DNA of 64,000 nt from DATARH01 sp035550515 (lineage in GTDB: Bacteria; Pseudomonadota; Alphaproteobacteria; ATCC43930; CGMCC-115725). Position 1 is the first letter of the stretch. Each line of letters opens with the position of its first letter. Both the position numbers and the translations under genes were made by a program. Below are positions 30,985-39,395 of the stretch, piece after piece. The notes beneath the pieces are model-generated. The model did no database searches, had not been told where the DNA came from, and worked only from the letters and a program-made list of their open reading frames with translations. Location of the stretch: contig DASZOZ010000012.1 of assembly GCA_035550515.1 (NCBI GenBank), positions 1 through 64,000 of the forward strand. Reading direction: 5' to 3'.

Positions 30985-32712
30985 ATGAGGGTACGAAATG
31001 CGTTGGCGAGAGCGAGCTTTCTGCGCGATGCGTGGAAGCTCGCATGGCCGTATTGGCGATCGGAGGAAAAATGGGGCGCCACGCTGCTTCTTGTCGGCAT
31101 CGTCGTGCTCAATCTCGGCCAAGTGTATCTCAATGTCCGTTTCAATCTGTGGAACCGCGATTTCTACGACGCGCTGCAGGAGTATGACTGGCCGCGCTTC
31201 TGGTGGCAGTTCGCGGTGTTCTGCATGCTCGCCGCGATATGGGTCGCGGTCGGCGTCTATCAGCTTTACCTGCGTCAGATCCTGCATATCCGCTGGCGCC
31301 GCTGGCTGACCGAGCGCTCGCTCAAGGGCTGGCTCAGCCATCAGGCGTATTACCGCATCCAGATCGACCAGTCGACGACCGACAACCCCGACCAACGCAT
31401 CGCCGACGACCTTGACAGTTTCGCGACGCTGACCCTCAGCCTGTCGATGGGGATTTTGAGCTCGGTGGTGACGCTGGGCTCGTTCATTCTGATCCTGTGG
31501 AACCTGTCGCCGTCGACGATCCCGTTCTTTGGCGGCCACAGCATCCAGGTGCCCGGCTACCTGGTCTACGCGGCGTTCGTCTACGCTGTCATCGGGACCT
31601 GGCTGACGCAGATCATCGGCCGGCCGCTGGTCGGGCTGATGTTCAATCAGCAGCGCTTCGAGGCGGATTTCCGCTTCAGCCTGATCCGCCTGCGCGAGCA
31701 CGCGGAAAGCGTCGCGTTTTACGGCGGCGAGGGGCATGAATACGATGTTTTCGACCGCCGCTTCGGCCGGGTGGTCGCCAATTGGTGGGACATCATCCGC
31801 CGCCGCAAGCGGCTGAGCTGGTTCACCACCGGCTATTCGCAGGTGGCGATCATCTTCCCGTTCCTGGTCGCGGCGCCGTCCTATTTCGCCAAGACGATCC
31901 AGCTCGGCGGGCTGATGCAGGTCATTTCGGCTTTTGGCTCGGTGCAGGATTCGCTATCCTTTATCGTCACCAGTTACACGTCGATCGCCGAATACCAGGC
32001 GGTGGTCAACCGGCTGGCGAGTTTCCACGGCCGCGTCGCGGCCATCGCCGATGTGCAGCAGCATGAGCGGCCGATCTCGCTGGAGCGCGGCGGCGCCGGC
32101 GTCGAGGTCGGCGCGCTTGATCTCGACCTGCCCGACGGCATCGCGTTGCAGCGCGATCTGTCCCTGGTCAGCGGTGCCGGCAACCCAGTGCTGATCACCG
32201 GGCCGACCGGCTCGGGCAAGAGCACGCTGTTGCGTGCGATCGCCGGTCTGTGGCCGTTCGGCCGCGGCCGCATCCGGCTCGCCGAGGGCACGGTGCTGTT
32301 TCTGCCGCAGCGGCCTTACCTGCCGCTCGGCACGCTCGCCGATGCGCTTAAATACCCGGGCAATGTGCGGCCCGACCGCGAGACCATGGCGAACGCGCTG
32401 CGCACGGTCGGGCTCGGCCACTTCGTCGAGCATCTCGACGAGGACAGCAACTGGGCGCAGCGCCTGTCGGGCGGCGAGCAGCAGCGGCTCGGCTTTGCCC
32501 GCGTGCTGTTGCTGAAGCCGTCGATCGTGTTTCTCGACGAGGCGACCTCGGCGCTCGATGAGCCCGGCGAGGCCGCGCTCTATCGCCTGTTGCGCGACGC
32601 CGAATGGCAGCCGACCATCGTCAGCGTCGGGCATCACCGCACGCTGAACCGATTCCACAGCTCGGTCCTCGATCTCGGCCGGGAGAAGGTCGCCGAAGCG
32701 GCCGCGAAATAA
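30985..32712 (+). CDS. SbmA/BacA-like ABC transporter with fused ATPase
   Basis: 575-residue ABC half-transporter of the YddA/Rv1819c type, a fusion of an SbmA/BacA-like membrane domain with a C-terminal ATPase. The membrane domain (residues 30-330) has hydrophobic segments such as LLLVGIVVLNLGQVYLNVRF and the family pattern WNRDFYDALQEYDW, SQAYYRI-like YYRIQIDQSTTDNPDQRI and ESVAFYGGEGHEY. The ATPase has Walker A GPTGSGKSTLLRAIAGLW, signature LSGGEQQRLGFARV and Walker B SIVFLDEATSALD. Relatives import cobalamin or antimicrobial peptides, or move very-long-chain fatty acids; the substrate here is unknown. The ATG at 30985 has an AGAGG ribosome-binding site. Confidence 0.9.
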   Translation: MRVRNALARASFLRDAWKLAWPYWRSEEKWGATLLLVGIVVLNLGQVYLNVRFNLWNRDFYDALQEYDWPRFWWQFAVFCMLAAIWVAVGVYQLYLRQILHIRWRRWLTERSLKGWLSHQAYYRIQIDQSTTDNPDQRIADDLDSFATLTLSLSMGILSSVVTLGSFILILWNLSPSTIPFFGGHSIQVPGYLVYAAFVYAVIGTWLTQIIGRPLVGLMFNQQRFEADFRFSLIRLREHAESVAFYGGEGHEYDVFDRRFGRVVANWWDIIRRRKRLSWFTTGYSQVAIIFPFLVAAPSYFAKTIQLGGLMQVISAFGSVQDSLSFIVTSYTSIAEYQAVVNRLASFHGRVAAIADVQQHERPISLERGGAGVEVGALDLDLPDGIALQRDLSLVSGAGNPVLITGPTGSGKSTLLRAIAGLWPFGRGRIRLAEGTVLFLPQRPYLPLGTLADALKYPGNVRPDRETMANALRTVGLGHFVEHLDEDSNWAQRLSGGEQQRLGFARVLLLKPSIVFLDEATSALDEPGEAALYRLLRDAEWQPTIVSVGHHRTLNRFHSSVLDLGREKVAEAAAK

Positions 32713-32726
32713 GGAACAAGACCGGA

Positions 32727-34205
32727 ATGAATGACGGCGTGAGAGACGAAGGCGACGCGCTGCGCGCGGTGCGCCTCGGCAAGCTGGACGCGCTGCGGGA
32801 AATGGGGGTGGACCCGTATCCGGTGGCCTTTGCCCGCAGCGACGAGGCGGCGGCGCTCGACACGCGCTACGCGGACCTGCCCGCCGGCGCCGAAACCGGC
32901 GACACGGTGCGCATTGCCGGCCGCATCCGTGCGATGCGCAACAGCGGCATGTTCATCGACCTGCACGATGCCTCCGGCAAGATCCAGGTCTTCAGCCACA
33001 AGGATTATCTGTCGCCGGAGGGGCTGGCGACGCTGAAGCTGCTCGATATCGGCGACGTGATCGGGGTCGAGGGACAGGTGCGGCGCACCCCGCGCGGCGA
33101 GCTGACCGTTAACGCCGCGGCGCTCACCATGCTCGCCAAGGCGCTGCGCCCGCTGCCGGAAAAATTTCACGGCCTGTCCGACATCGAGCTGCGCTACCGC
33201 CAGCGCTATGTCGACCTGATCATGAACCCGCAAAGCCGCGAGACGCTGCGCCGGCGCAGCCGCGTCGTCGCGGAGATGCGGTCATGGCTCACCGCGCGCG
33301 GCTATCTCGAAGTCGAGACGCCGATGCTGCACACGATCCAGGGCGGCGCCTCGGCCAAGCCGTTTGTGACCCATCACAACGCGCTCGACATCGAGCTTTA
33401 TTTACGCATCGCGCCGGAGCTGCACCTGAAGCGGCTGATCGTCGGCGGGCTGGCCGACGGCGTGTTCGAGATTAACCGTTGCTTCCGCAACGAAGGGCTG
33501 TCGCCGCGCCACAACCCGGAATTCACCTCGCTCGAAATCTACATCGCCTATGTCGACTACGCGGCGATGATGACGCTGACCGAGGAGCTGATCGCGCATC
33601 TCGCCAAGACGGTCACCGGCAGCACCAGGATCGGCTATGGCGGCACCGATATCGACCTCGCGCCGCCCTGGCCGCGGCGGACCATGGGCGACCTGGTCAA
33701 GGAGGCGACCGGCATCGATTTTCTCGCTCTCGACGCGGACGGCGCCCGATCCGCGCTGCGCCAGCTGCATGTCGACCCGGATGTGCCGAGCTGGGGGCAT
33801 GCCCTCGAAGCGGCCTTTGCCGCAAAGGTCGAGGATTCGCTGATCCAGCCGACCCATGTCACCGGCTTCCCGCGCGATATCTCGCCGCTCGCCAAGGCCG
33901 ACCGGCACGACCCGCGGCTGGTCGAGCGGTTCGAGACCTATATCTACGGCTGGGAAGTCGCCAACGCGTTCTCCGAGCTCAACGACCCGATCGATCAGCG
34001 CCGCCGCTTCGAGGGGCAGATGCAGGCGCGCGCCGCCGGCGACGAGGAAGCGCAGCCGCTCGACGAGGATTATGTCGCCGCGCTCGAATACGGGCTGCCG
34101 CCCTGCGGCGGCCTCGGTATCGGCATCGACCGGCTGGTGATGCTGCTGACCGACAGCCCGTCGATCCGCGACGTCATCGCCTTTCCGACAATGCGGCCGC
34201 GGTAG
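32727..34205 (+). CDS. lysS: Lysyl-tRNA synthetase, class II
   Basis: Class II lysyl-tRNA synthetase, 492 residues, from the ATG at 32727 preceded by AAGGA. The N-terminal OB-fold anticodon-binding domain includes VRIAGRIRAMRNSGMFIDLHDASG. The catalytic core shows motif 1 around RQRYVDLIMNPQSRETLRRR, motif 2 INRCFRNEGLSPRHNPEFT and motif 3 GLGIGIDRLVMLLTDSPSIRDVI. Many Alphaproteobacteria use a class I enzyme (lysK) instead, so the presence of the class II type is a useful lineage marker. It is 14 bp downstream of the ABC transporter gene on the same strand. Confidence 0.96.
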   Translation: MNDGVRDEGDALRAVRLGKLDALREMGVDPYPVAFARSDEAAALDTRYADLPAGAETGDTVRIAGRIRAMRNSGMFIDLHDASGKIQVFSHKDYLSPEGLATLKLLDIGDVIGVEGQVRRTPRGELTVNAAALTMLAKALRPLPEKFHGLSDIELRYRQRYVDLIMNPQSRETLRRRSRVVAEMRSWLTARGYLEVETPMLHTIQGGASAKPFVTHHNALDIELYLRIAPELHLKRLIVGGLADGVFEINRCFRNEGLSPRHNPEFTSLEIYIAYVDYAAMMTLTEELIAHLAKTVTGSTRIGYGGTDIDLAPPWPRRTMGDLVKEATGIDFLALDADGARSALRQLHVDPDVPSWGHALEAAFAAKVEDSLIQPTHVTGFPRDISPLAKADRHDPRLVERFETYIYGWEVANAFSELNDPIDQRRRFEGQMQARAAGDEEAQPLDEDYVAALEYGLPPCGGLGIGIDRLVMLLTDSPSIRDVIAFPTMRPR

Positions 34206-34226
34206 TCCCGCGTGCTCGAACCCGTA

Positions 34227-34679
34227 CTATCGCGGGCCCAGATACTCGACCTGGCCGAACAGGTACGAGACCTGTTGCGGCGGCACCTGCCGCAGGTATG
34301 AAACCTGCGGCGGGTTGCAGTCCCAGGCGCCGTTGTCGTCCTGCTGGACCTGCAAGGCGTACTGGGTGTAGGGCTGCAGCGTCATCGTCTGCGAGTCGCC
34401 GCGTTGCGGCAGGCAGTTCTCGACGCTGAAGGTGTACTGGCCGGGCGCGAAGTCGCGGTAAAAGGCCGTCCCCTGGGCGATCGTGGCGATCGGTGCCCCG
34501 TTCACATACACCATCGGCGGATGGAACTGCTCACCGGGCAGCAACTGGCGCAGAAACCAGACGCGCGACTGGTTCGGCGGCACCGGCGGCGCCTGGTCGG
34601 GCGCCGCGGCGGAGGCGGAGACCGCCGCCGCGCCGAGGATCGCGAGGCAAACAGCAGACTTCACAGCCGTCAGATTCAT
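34227..34679 (-). CDS. Secreted protein of unknown function
   Basis: 150-residue protein with an N-terminal signal peptide (AVCLAILGAAAVSASAAA, cleavage near residue 25) and a Pro/Gln-rich mature part. Segments such as RVWFLRQLLPGEQFHPPMVYVNG, FYRDFAPGQYTFSVENC and LQPYTQYALQVQ suggest a small beta-sandwich domain resembling DUF2846-type proteins, in which a short strand pair follows a VNG turn. Two cysteines (in SVENCLP and WDCNPP) could form a disulfide. It converges with lysS (21-bp gap) and diverges from the amidohydrolase gene across 47 bp. The function is not recognised. Confidence 0.65.
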   Translation of the reverse strand: MNLTAVKSAVCLAILGAAAVSASAAAPDQAPPVPPNQSRVWFLRQLLPGEQFHPPMVYVNGAPIATIAQGTAFYRDFAPGQYTFSVENCLPQRGDSQTMTLQPYTQYALQVQQDDNGAWDCNPPQVSYLRQVPPQQVSYLFGQVEYLGPR

Positions 34680-34726
34680 GTCACCATTCCTGTTCTCGGG
34701 TGGGACATGGCGATTGGAGCGGCACG

Positions 34727-35962
34727 ATGATAGTCCTCAAAAACGCGAGGCTGATTGACGGCACCGGCGGCGCTCCGCACGCGGATGCGACGATTATCGT
34801 CGATGGCGGTAAAATCGGGGCGGTCACGACCAAAAACGAGAGCGACTACCCCGCCGATGCCGAGATTGTGAACTGCGGCGGGATGACGGTGCTGCCCGGC
34901 CTGATCGATTGCCATGACCACATGGCGAACCACCGTTACGACCTGGCGCATCGCTGGGGCATCGACGAGCCGGAAAGCACCCGCCATTTGCGGACCGCCG
35001 CGGTGCTGCGCCAGACGCTCGAAGCGGGCTATACGATGATCCGCGAGGCGGGCGGGCTCGACGCCGGGTTCAAACGGGCGATCGAGGAGGGGCTGACGGC
35101 CGGACCGCGGCTCATACTATCGATATCGATCATCTCGCCGATCGGCGGGATCGGCGACCGCATGGCGCCGTCGGGCGATTGCTGTTGCCTGCCGGGCGAC
35201 CCGCTGCTGCCGAGCGGGGTCGCCGAGACGCTCGGCGATGTGCGGCCGGTGGTGCGCAAGATGGTGCGTGCCGGAGCGGACGTCATCAAATGCGCGACCA
35301 CCGGCGGCGCCAGCTCGCGGCCGGGACACGGACCGCGCGACGGCGCCTTCAACCTCGATGAAATGCAGGCGCTGGTCGATGAGGCGCATGCGCTCGGCCG
35401 CCGGGTCATGTGCCACGCGCTTGGCGGGCGGGGGCTTGATATCGCTATCGATGCCGGTGTCGATTCGATCGAGCACGGCTGCTATCTCGACGAGGACCCG
35501 CGCCATCTCGAACGCATGGCCGAGCGCGGCATCGTCTTTGTGCCGACGTTGCTGGTCTATGAATACCACCGCAAATCACCGCAGCCGCATGTCCGCGAGC
35601 GCGCGCAGGACCTCTACGAGCACCACACCCTGGCGATCCGCAAGGCGCTCGCGGCCGGTGTCAAGGTGGTCGCCGGCACCGATGCCGGCGGTCACGGTCA
35701 TCCGGCCAATGCGGGCGAACTCGACTGCCTGGTGAAGGCGGGGATGACGCCGATGCAGGCGATCCAGGCCGGAACGCTGTGGGCCGCCGAATGCTGCGGC
35801 AGAGAAGCCGAGCTCGGGACGGTCGAGCGCGGCAAGCTCGCCGATCTGGTGGTCGTGCGCGGCGACCCGCTCGCCGATATTTCGCTGTTGCGCGAAGCGA
35901 AGAACATCGCCCTCGTGATCAAGGACGGCATGGTCGCCGCCAACCGGATGGCGGTGCGGTAG
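34727..35962 (+). CDS. Metal-dependent amidohydrolase family protein
   Basis: 411-residue amidohydrolase-superfamily enzyme of the prolidase-like metal-dependent hydrolase group. The ATG at 34727 gives MIVLKNARLIDGTGGAPHAD. Metal ligands appear in order: HDH in GLIDCHDHMANH, the carboxylated Lys in ADVIKCATTGG, His in VMCHALGG, His in DSIEHGCYL and Asp in VVAGTDAGGHGHP. TLWAAECCGREAELGTVERGKLADLVVV is the usual C-terminal beta-sandwich return. A GDCCCLPGD triple-cysteine segment (nt 35176-35202) occupies the region after strand 2. No signal peptide. Substrates of relatives include Xaa-Pro dipeptides and N-acyl amino acids; this one is unknown. Confidence 0.85.
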   Translation: MIVLKNARLIDGTGGAPHADATIIVDGGKIGAVTTKNESDYPADAEIVNCGGMTVLPGLIDCHDHMANHRYDLAHRWGIDEPESTRHLRTAAVLRQTLEAGYTMIREAGGLDAGFKRAIEEGLTAGPRLILSISIISPIGGIGDRMAPSGDCCCLPGDPLLPSGVAETLGDVRPVVRKMVRAGADVIKCATTGGASSRPGHGPRDGAFNLDEMQALVDEAHALGRRVMCHALGGRGLDIAIDAGVDSIEHGCYLDEDPRHLERMAERGIVFVPTLLVYEYHRKSPQPHVRERAQDLYEHHTLAIRKALAAGVKVVAGTDAGGHGHPANAGELDCLVKAGMTPMQAIQAGTLWAAECCGREAELGTVERGKLADLVVVRGDPLADISLLREAKNIALVIKDGMVAANRMAVR

Positions 35963-35977
35963 CCGGTCATCCGCCGA

Positions 35978-36547
35978 CTATTGGTCCGTGGCGAAGATAT
36001 TGCCCTTGGTGACCGTGCAGGTCTGCGAGATCAGCGGGATCGCGACGAGTTCATCGACGGTGTTGTTCCGTTTCGTCAGCATGACCTTCCCGGTGGCGGG
36101 ATCGGGGTGCAGGATGACCGCGACCGAGCAGGCGGTGCGGCTCGGGTCGACGGTCAGCTGGCGGACGACAAAGCCCTGGTTCTCGTGACTGATGCCGAGC
36201 AGATGGCCCTGCTCGAAGGTCCAGGCCAGCATCCGGTCGGGTCCGATATCCATCGCCCCGCCCGGCGCGACGACGCCGCGCTCCTGCCGGGCATAGCCGC
36301 GGGTCGTGACATCGGCGTAATCGAAGATGCGGCCCGATTGGCCGATGTAGAGTTTGCGGTGGAATTGCGCGTTGAACGACCGCGAATTGCGCCATTCGAG
36401 GTGGTAGACCGAGTCGAGCTCGATCGAATAGCCCTTGAGGTCGTCGAGGGTCATCGCGCCCGCAGGGGCGATCGAGGCCAATGCCAGCGCGACAGCCGCG
36501 AGGACAACGCGGTGCGGCCGCCCGCTATTGGTCGGCGGCAAAGACAT
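35978..36547 (-). CDS. Secreted protein, TLDxLKG paralog B
   Basis: 189-residue protein with a signal peptide (VVLAAVALALASIAPAGAM) followed directly by TLDDLKGYSIELDSVYHLEW. The mature domain includes RKLYIGQSGRIFDYADV, MLAWTFEQGHLLGI, VRQLTVDPSRTACSVAVILHPDP and the ending CTVTKGNIFATDQ. It is clearly paralogous to the gene directly upstream (36525-37073), which shares the TLD-LKG opening, the YIG-G-IF-Y block, the VDP-x-C block and the CTV-GN-FA-DQ ending. The two genes overlap by 23 nt and follow a caspase-like protease gene. The family is unnamed to me; similar secreted proteins occur in other Alphaproteobacteria. Role unknown. Confidence 0.75.
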   Translation of the reverse strand: MSLPPTNSGRPHRVVLAAVALALASIAPAGAMTLDDLKGYSIELDSVYHLEWRNSRSFNAQFHRKLYIGQSGRIFDYADVTTRGYARQERGVVAPGGAMDIGPDRMLAWTFEQGHLLGISHENQGFVVRQLTVDPSRTACSVAVILHPDPATGKVMLTKRNNTVDELVAIPLISQTCTVTKGNIFATDQ

Positions 36548-37073
36548 TGCCGGTTTTCACAGTGCAGACATATGAAACCACCCCCATGGAGGCGATCTCG
36601 CGCCTTGTGCCCTGGTGGGTCTGAACCACGAGATGGTGGGTCGTCGGATCGAGCCGGGTCTGCATGCCAAAGGTGCAATGCGACAGGGTCGGGTCGACCG
36701 CGATCGTCAGGATCACGTCGCCCTCGGGAAGCTGGACGATTTTGGTCAGGTTGCCGCCCTGCATGTCCCATGCCTCCATCCGCCCCCGCGGGATCGATCT
36801 CGCCTGCTCCGGCGCGACCGTAATCTCGCGGGAACCGGAACCCGCCGGGCCGAAATCATGGCCGGTGTATTCGAATATGGTCCCGGCGCGGCCGATGTAG
36901 ATGCGGTAAACCCATCGCTGTTCGACGGATTTCCGGCTGTCCTGGAACTGTATGCTGCGGGTGTAGGCAATTTCGAACGAGTGGCCCTTCAACTCGTCCA
37001 GTGTCGCCGCATGGCCGGGTGAGGCCGCCCATAACGCGACGACCCCGGCCGCCCATCTTGTTCGCCAACTCAA
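36525..37073 (-). CDS. Secreted protein, TLDxLKG paralog A
   Basis: 182-residue secreted protein. The best start is a TTG at 37073, 12 bp after the caspase-like gene stop, because it gives a normal signal peptide (WRTRWAAGVVALWAASPGHA) ending just before TLDELKGHSFEIAYTRSIQF. The mature part has RIYIGRAGTIFEYTGHDFG, GRMEAWDMQGGNLTKIVQL, ILTIAVDPTLSHCTFGMQTRL and ends VCTVKTGNVFAADQ. The paired cysteines (one mid-domain, one near the end) match those of paralog B. The frame is open much further upstream, but that part lies inside the protease gene. Probably co-translated with paralog B (23-nt overlap). Confidence 0.72.
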   Translation of the reverse strand: MSWRTRWAAGVVALWAASPGHAATLDELKGHSFEIAYTRSIQFQDSRKSVEQRWVYRIYIGRAGTIFEYTGHDFGPAGSGSREITVAPEQARSIPRGRMEAWDMQGGNLTKIVQLPEGDVILTIAVDPTLSHCTFGMQTRLDPTTHHLVVQTHQGTRREIASMGVVSYVCTVKTGNVFAADQ

Positions 37074-37084
37074 GGCAGTCGCCC

Positions 37085-38470
37085 CTATTCGCAATACTGC
37101 TTGCCGTTGAAGGTGAAACACTTGCCGGTCGCGCGCGGCGCCGGCGCTGGGGGCGGCGCGGGGGCCGGGGCCGGCGGCGGCTGGTAGGCGCCGCGCGTCG
37201 TCTCGTCGCTGCGGCTTGCCGGTTCGACGCGGGGCCGCGGCCTCGGCGGCGGCGGAGGTGGCGGCGAACAGATGCGGTCGGTGCGCTGCTTGACCGCGGC
37301 CACCGATTCGAGGCTTGCGCTTTGCGTGTCGAGCGCCTTGCCGGCGTGCTGGTTGAACTCCTGCACCGCCGCCTGGGTGCCGGGGCCCCAGATGCCGTCG
37401 ACCGCGCCGTTGTAGCAGCCGACACGCTTCAGCTCGCTCTGCAACGAGCGGGCGATTTCCGCGGCGTCCGGTTGCGGCACCGGCGGCGCGGTGACCGCCG
37501 CCGCGGGAGGTGCGGCCGGGGGTGGCGGCGGCGCGGTCAAGGCGGCGATGCGGCGGCGGGCGATCGAGGCAAATTCGCTCTCCGGATAGCGTTTGAGAAA
37601 ATCTGCGAAATCGGCCGGGTCGGTGCTGCCCTTGATCGATTCCCAGAACACCACGTCGCGTTCGACCGCAGGCTGGAGTGGCGGCTGGGGTGGCGGCTGG
37701 ATCACCGTCACCGGCGCGGTGAAATAGAAATTGCCTTGCAGCGACGATTCCATCCACGGCACCTGCTTGCCGCCGGTGCGCTTGATGACCCCCGCGATGG
37801 TCCGCTTGAACACTTCCTCGATCGGCAGGCCGGGATCGTGCAGGTGCTCGACCAGGGTGCCGGTGAACACGCCGTTGCCGCCTTTCGCGCCGTCCTGTGC
37901 GGTCTGCCCCGGCCCGGCGGCATAGCCGATAAACGTCCCGCGCGGCCCCTGCATGGTCGCCAGCCCGCGCGCCAGCGAGCGCCCCTTGGGCAGCGGGTTG
38001 TCGCGGCAGGCGTCGAGAATGACGATGTTGACGCTGTTATGCGCCTCGTCCATGGCGCGCAGCACCTTGCCCGCATCGACCGCCTCGGCCTCGAGATCGC
38101 TCTCGCTCTCCAGATCGGAATCGACCGGGATCAGGTAGTTCTTGCCGTTCGCCTGGATGCCGTGGCCGGCATAGTAGAAGAGGCCCACCGTGTCGGGCGA
38201 GGCGGCGATCTGCGCGGCAAAGGCGTCGATGAGCTGGTAGAGCTCGCGGCGCTTGACGTTGGTTTTGACCGTGGCGTCGAAGCCGCTTTTGCTCAGCGCC
38301 TCGCCGATGGCGCGCGCATCGGCGGCGGCATTCGCCAGTTGCGGCCGGACGATCTGGTATTCGTCATTGCCGATGACCAGGGCGACGCGTTTCTCGGTGT
38401 CGGCCTGCGCGCCGCCGCAAACGGCGATCAGCGCGACCCACAACACCACCGAAACGACCCGTGCCCACAT
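37085..38470 (-). CDS. Secreted caspase-family protease with peptidoglycan-binding-like domain
   Basis: 461-residue secreted peptidase C14 (orthocaspase/metacaspase p20) protein. The signal peptide covers residues 1-23 (ATG at 38470). The caspase domain (27-255) has both catalytic residues: His103 in YYAGHG and Cys155 in ILDACRDN. Residues 268-308 form a helical repeat FWESIKGSTDPADFADFLKR often attached to bacterial caspases. After a Pro/Ala linker, residues 340-400 resemble a peptidoglycan-binding-1 domain (CYNGAVDGIWGPGTQAAVQEF). The tail is Pro-rich and ends CFTFNGKQYCE, with two cysteines. It heads an apparent operon with two paralogous secreted proteins, which could be substrates, inhibitors or partners. 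Confidence 0.9.
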   Translation of the reverse strand: MWARVVSVVLWVALIAVCGGAQADTEKRVALVIGNDEYQIVRPQLANAAADARAIGEALSKSGFDATVKTNVKRRELYQLIDAFAAQIAASPDTVGLFYYAGHGIQANGKNYLIPVDSDLESESDLEAEAVDAGKVLRAMDEAHNSVNIVILDACRDNPLPKGRSLARGLATMQGPRGTFIGYAAGPGQTAQDGAKGGNGVFTGTLVEHLHDPGLPIEEVFKRTIAGVIKRTGGKQVPWMESSLQGNFYFTAPVTVIQPPPQPPLQPAVERDVVFWESIKGSTDPADFADFLKRYPESEFASIARRRIAALTAPPPPPAAPPAAAVTAPPVPQPDAAEIARSLQSELKRVGCYNGAVDGIWGPGTQAAVQEFNQHAGKALDTQSASLESVAAVKQRTDRICSPPPPPPPRPRPRVEPASRSDETTRGAYQPPPAPAPAPPPAPAPRATGKCFTFNGKQYCE

Positions 38471-38576
38471 GCCGCCGCAACCCCGTCCCCTGCCGCGATT
38501 TAGCCGATCTCGCACCGCGCCAGCAAGTCCATGCTACGGATCGGATCGGTGATCGGTTGCGCCGGCGGCGCCGCCG

Positions 38577-39347
38577 TCAACTCAGCGGGCGGCCGCGGCG
38601 GGCGATGAATTCGGGGAACGCCTCCTCGGCCTTGGCGCCGCGCACGACATGCGTGGTGAAGTGCCGCTCCGCCTCGTACTGTTCTTCGAGGTTCTGGCTC
38701 ATCTGCTTCAGCATGAGCTGCTTGATGCCCATGATCGCGGCGCGGTTGTTGCCGGCGATGGTGCGCGCCAGCTCCATGGTCTTGGCGCGGAGCTGGTCGC
38801 GCGGCACGAGGTGGTTGAGCAGCCCGATGCGGTACGCTTCCTCGGCCTCGACGATGCGGGCGGAAAACAGCAGCTCCTTGGCGATCGGCCAGCCGACCTG
38901 GTTGGGCAGCGTCCAGGTGCTGTTGATGCGGCCGTAGGCGGCGGCGAGAAAGCGGAATTTGCTGTCCTCGCAGCCGATGCGCATGTCGAGCGACGAGGCC
39001 AGCACCCCCGCGCCGCCATAGGCCAGCCCGTTCATCATGCCGATCGTCGGCTTGGCCGAGGCGGCGATCTCGTACGAGCTGCGCGTGCGCCGGGCATCCT
39101 GCTCGGCGTCGCTGAGCCTGCGGTCGTCCTCGCGCTGCTCGTGGATGTCGCCGCCGGCCGAGAACGCACGGCCGGCGCCGGTGATGACGATGCAGCCGAT
39201 GCCGTCATCGGCATCCATCGCCTTCACCGCGTCGCGCAGCTCCGCCGACAGCTTGCGGTTCATCGCGTTGAGCTTTTCCGGCCGGTTCAGCGTCAGGATG
39301 CCGACGCCGTCTTCCTTCTCGACGAGGATGTGTTCGTAGTCGCTCAT
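38577..39347 (-). CDS. Enoyl-CoA hydratase/isomerase family protein (atypical active site)
   Basis: Crotonase-fold protein of 256 residues, with GVGILTLNRPEKLNAMNRKL, the oxyanion-hole segment GAGRAFSAGGDIHEQ and the second one in GLAYGGAGVLASSLDMRIG, and VEAEEAYRIGLLNHLVP. In enoyl-CoA hydratases two glutamates act in the following loop. Here that region reads AAYGRINSTWTLPNQVG, without Glu at the PE position, so simple hydratase chemistry is doubtful; it could be an isomerase, hydrolase or other crotonase. Ends PEFIARRGRPLS as in many FAD-pathway crotonases. It is 48 bp downstream of the molybdopterin dehydrogenase gene on the same strand, so the two may be co-transcribed. Confidence 0.85.
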   Translation of the reverse strand: MSDYEHILVEKEDGVGILTLNRPEKLNAMNRKLSAELRDAVKAMDADDGIGCIVITGAGRAFSAGGDIHEQREDDRRLSDAEQDARRTRSSYEIAASAKPTIGMMNGLAYGGAGVLASSLDMRIGCEDSKFRFLAAAYGRINSTWTLPNQVGWPIAKELLFSARIVEAEEAYRIGLLNHLVPRDQLRAKTMELARTIAGNNRAAIMGIKQLMLKQMSQNLEEQYEAERHFTTHVVRGAKAEEAFPEFIARRGRPLS

Positions 39348-39395
39348 CTTTACTTGCTCCTTCTCATCGCCGGGACAACGAATAAAGCCACGGGG

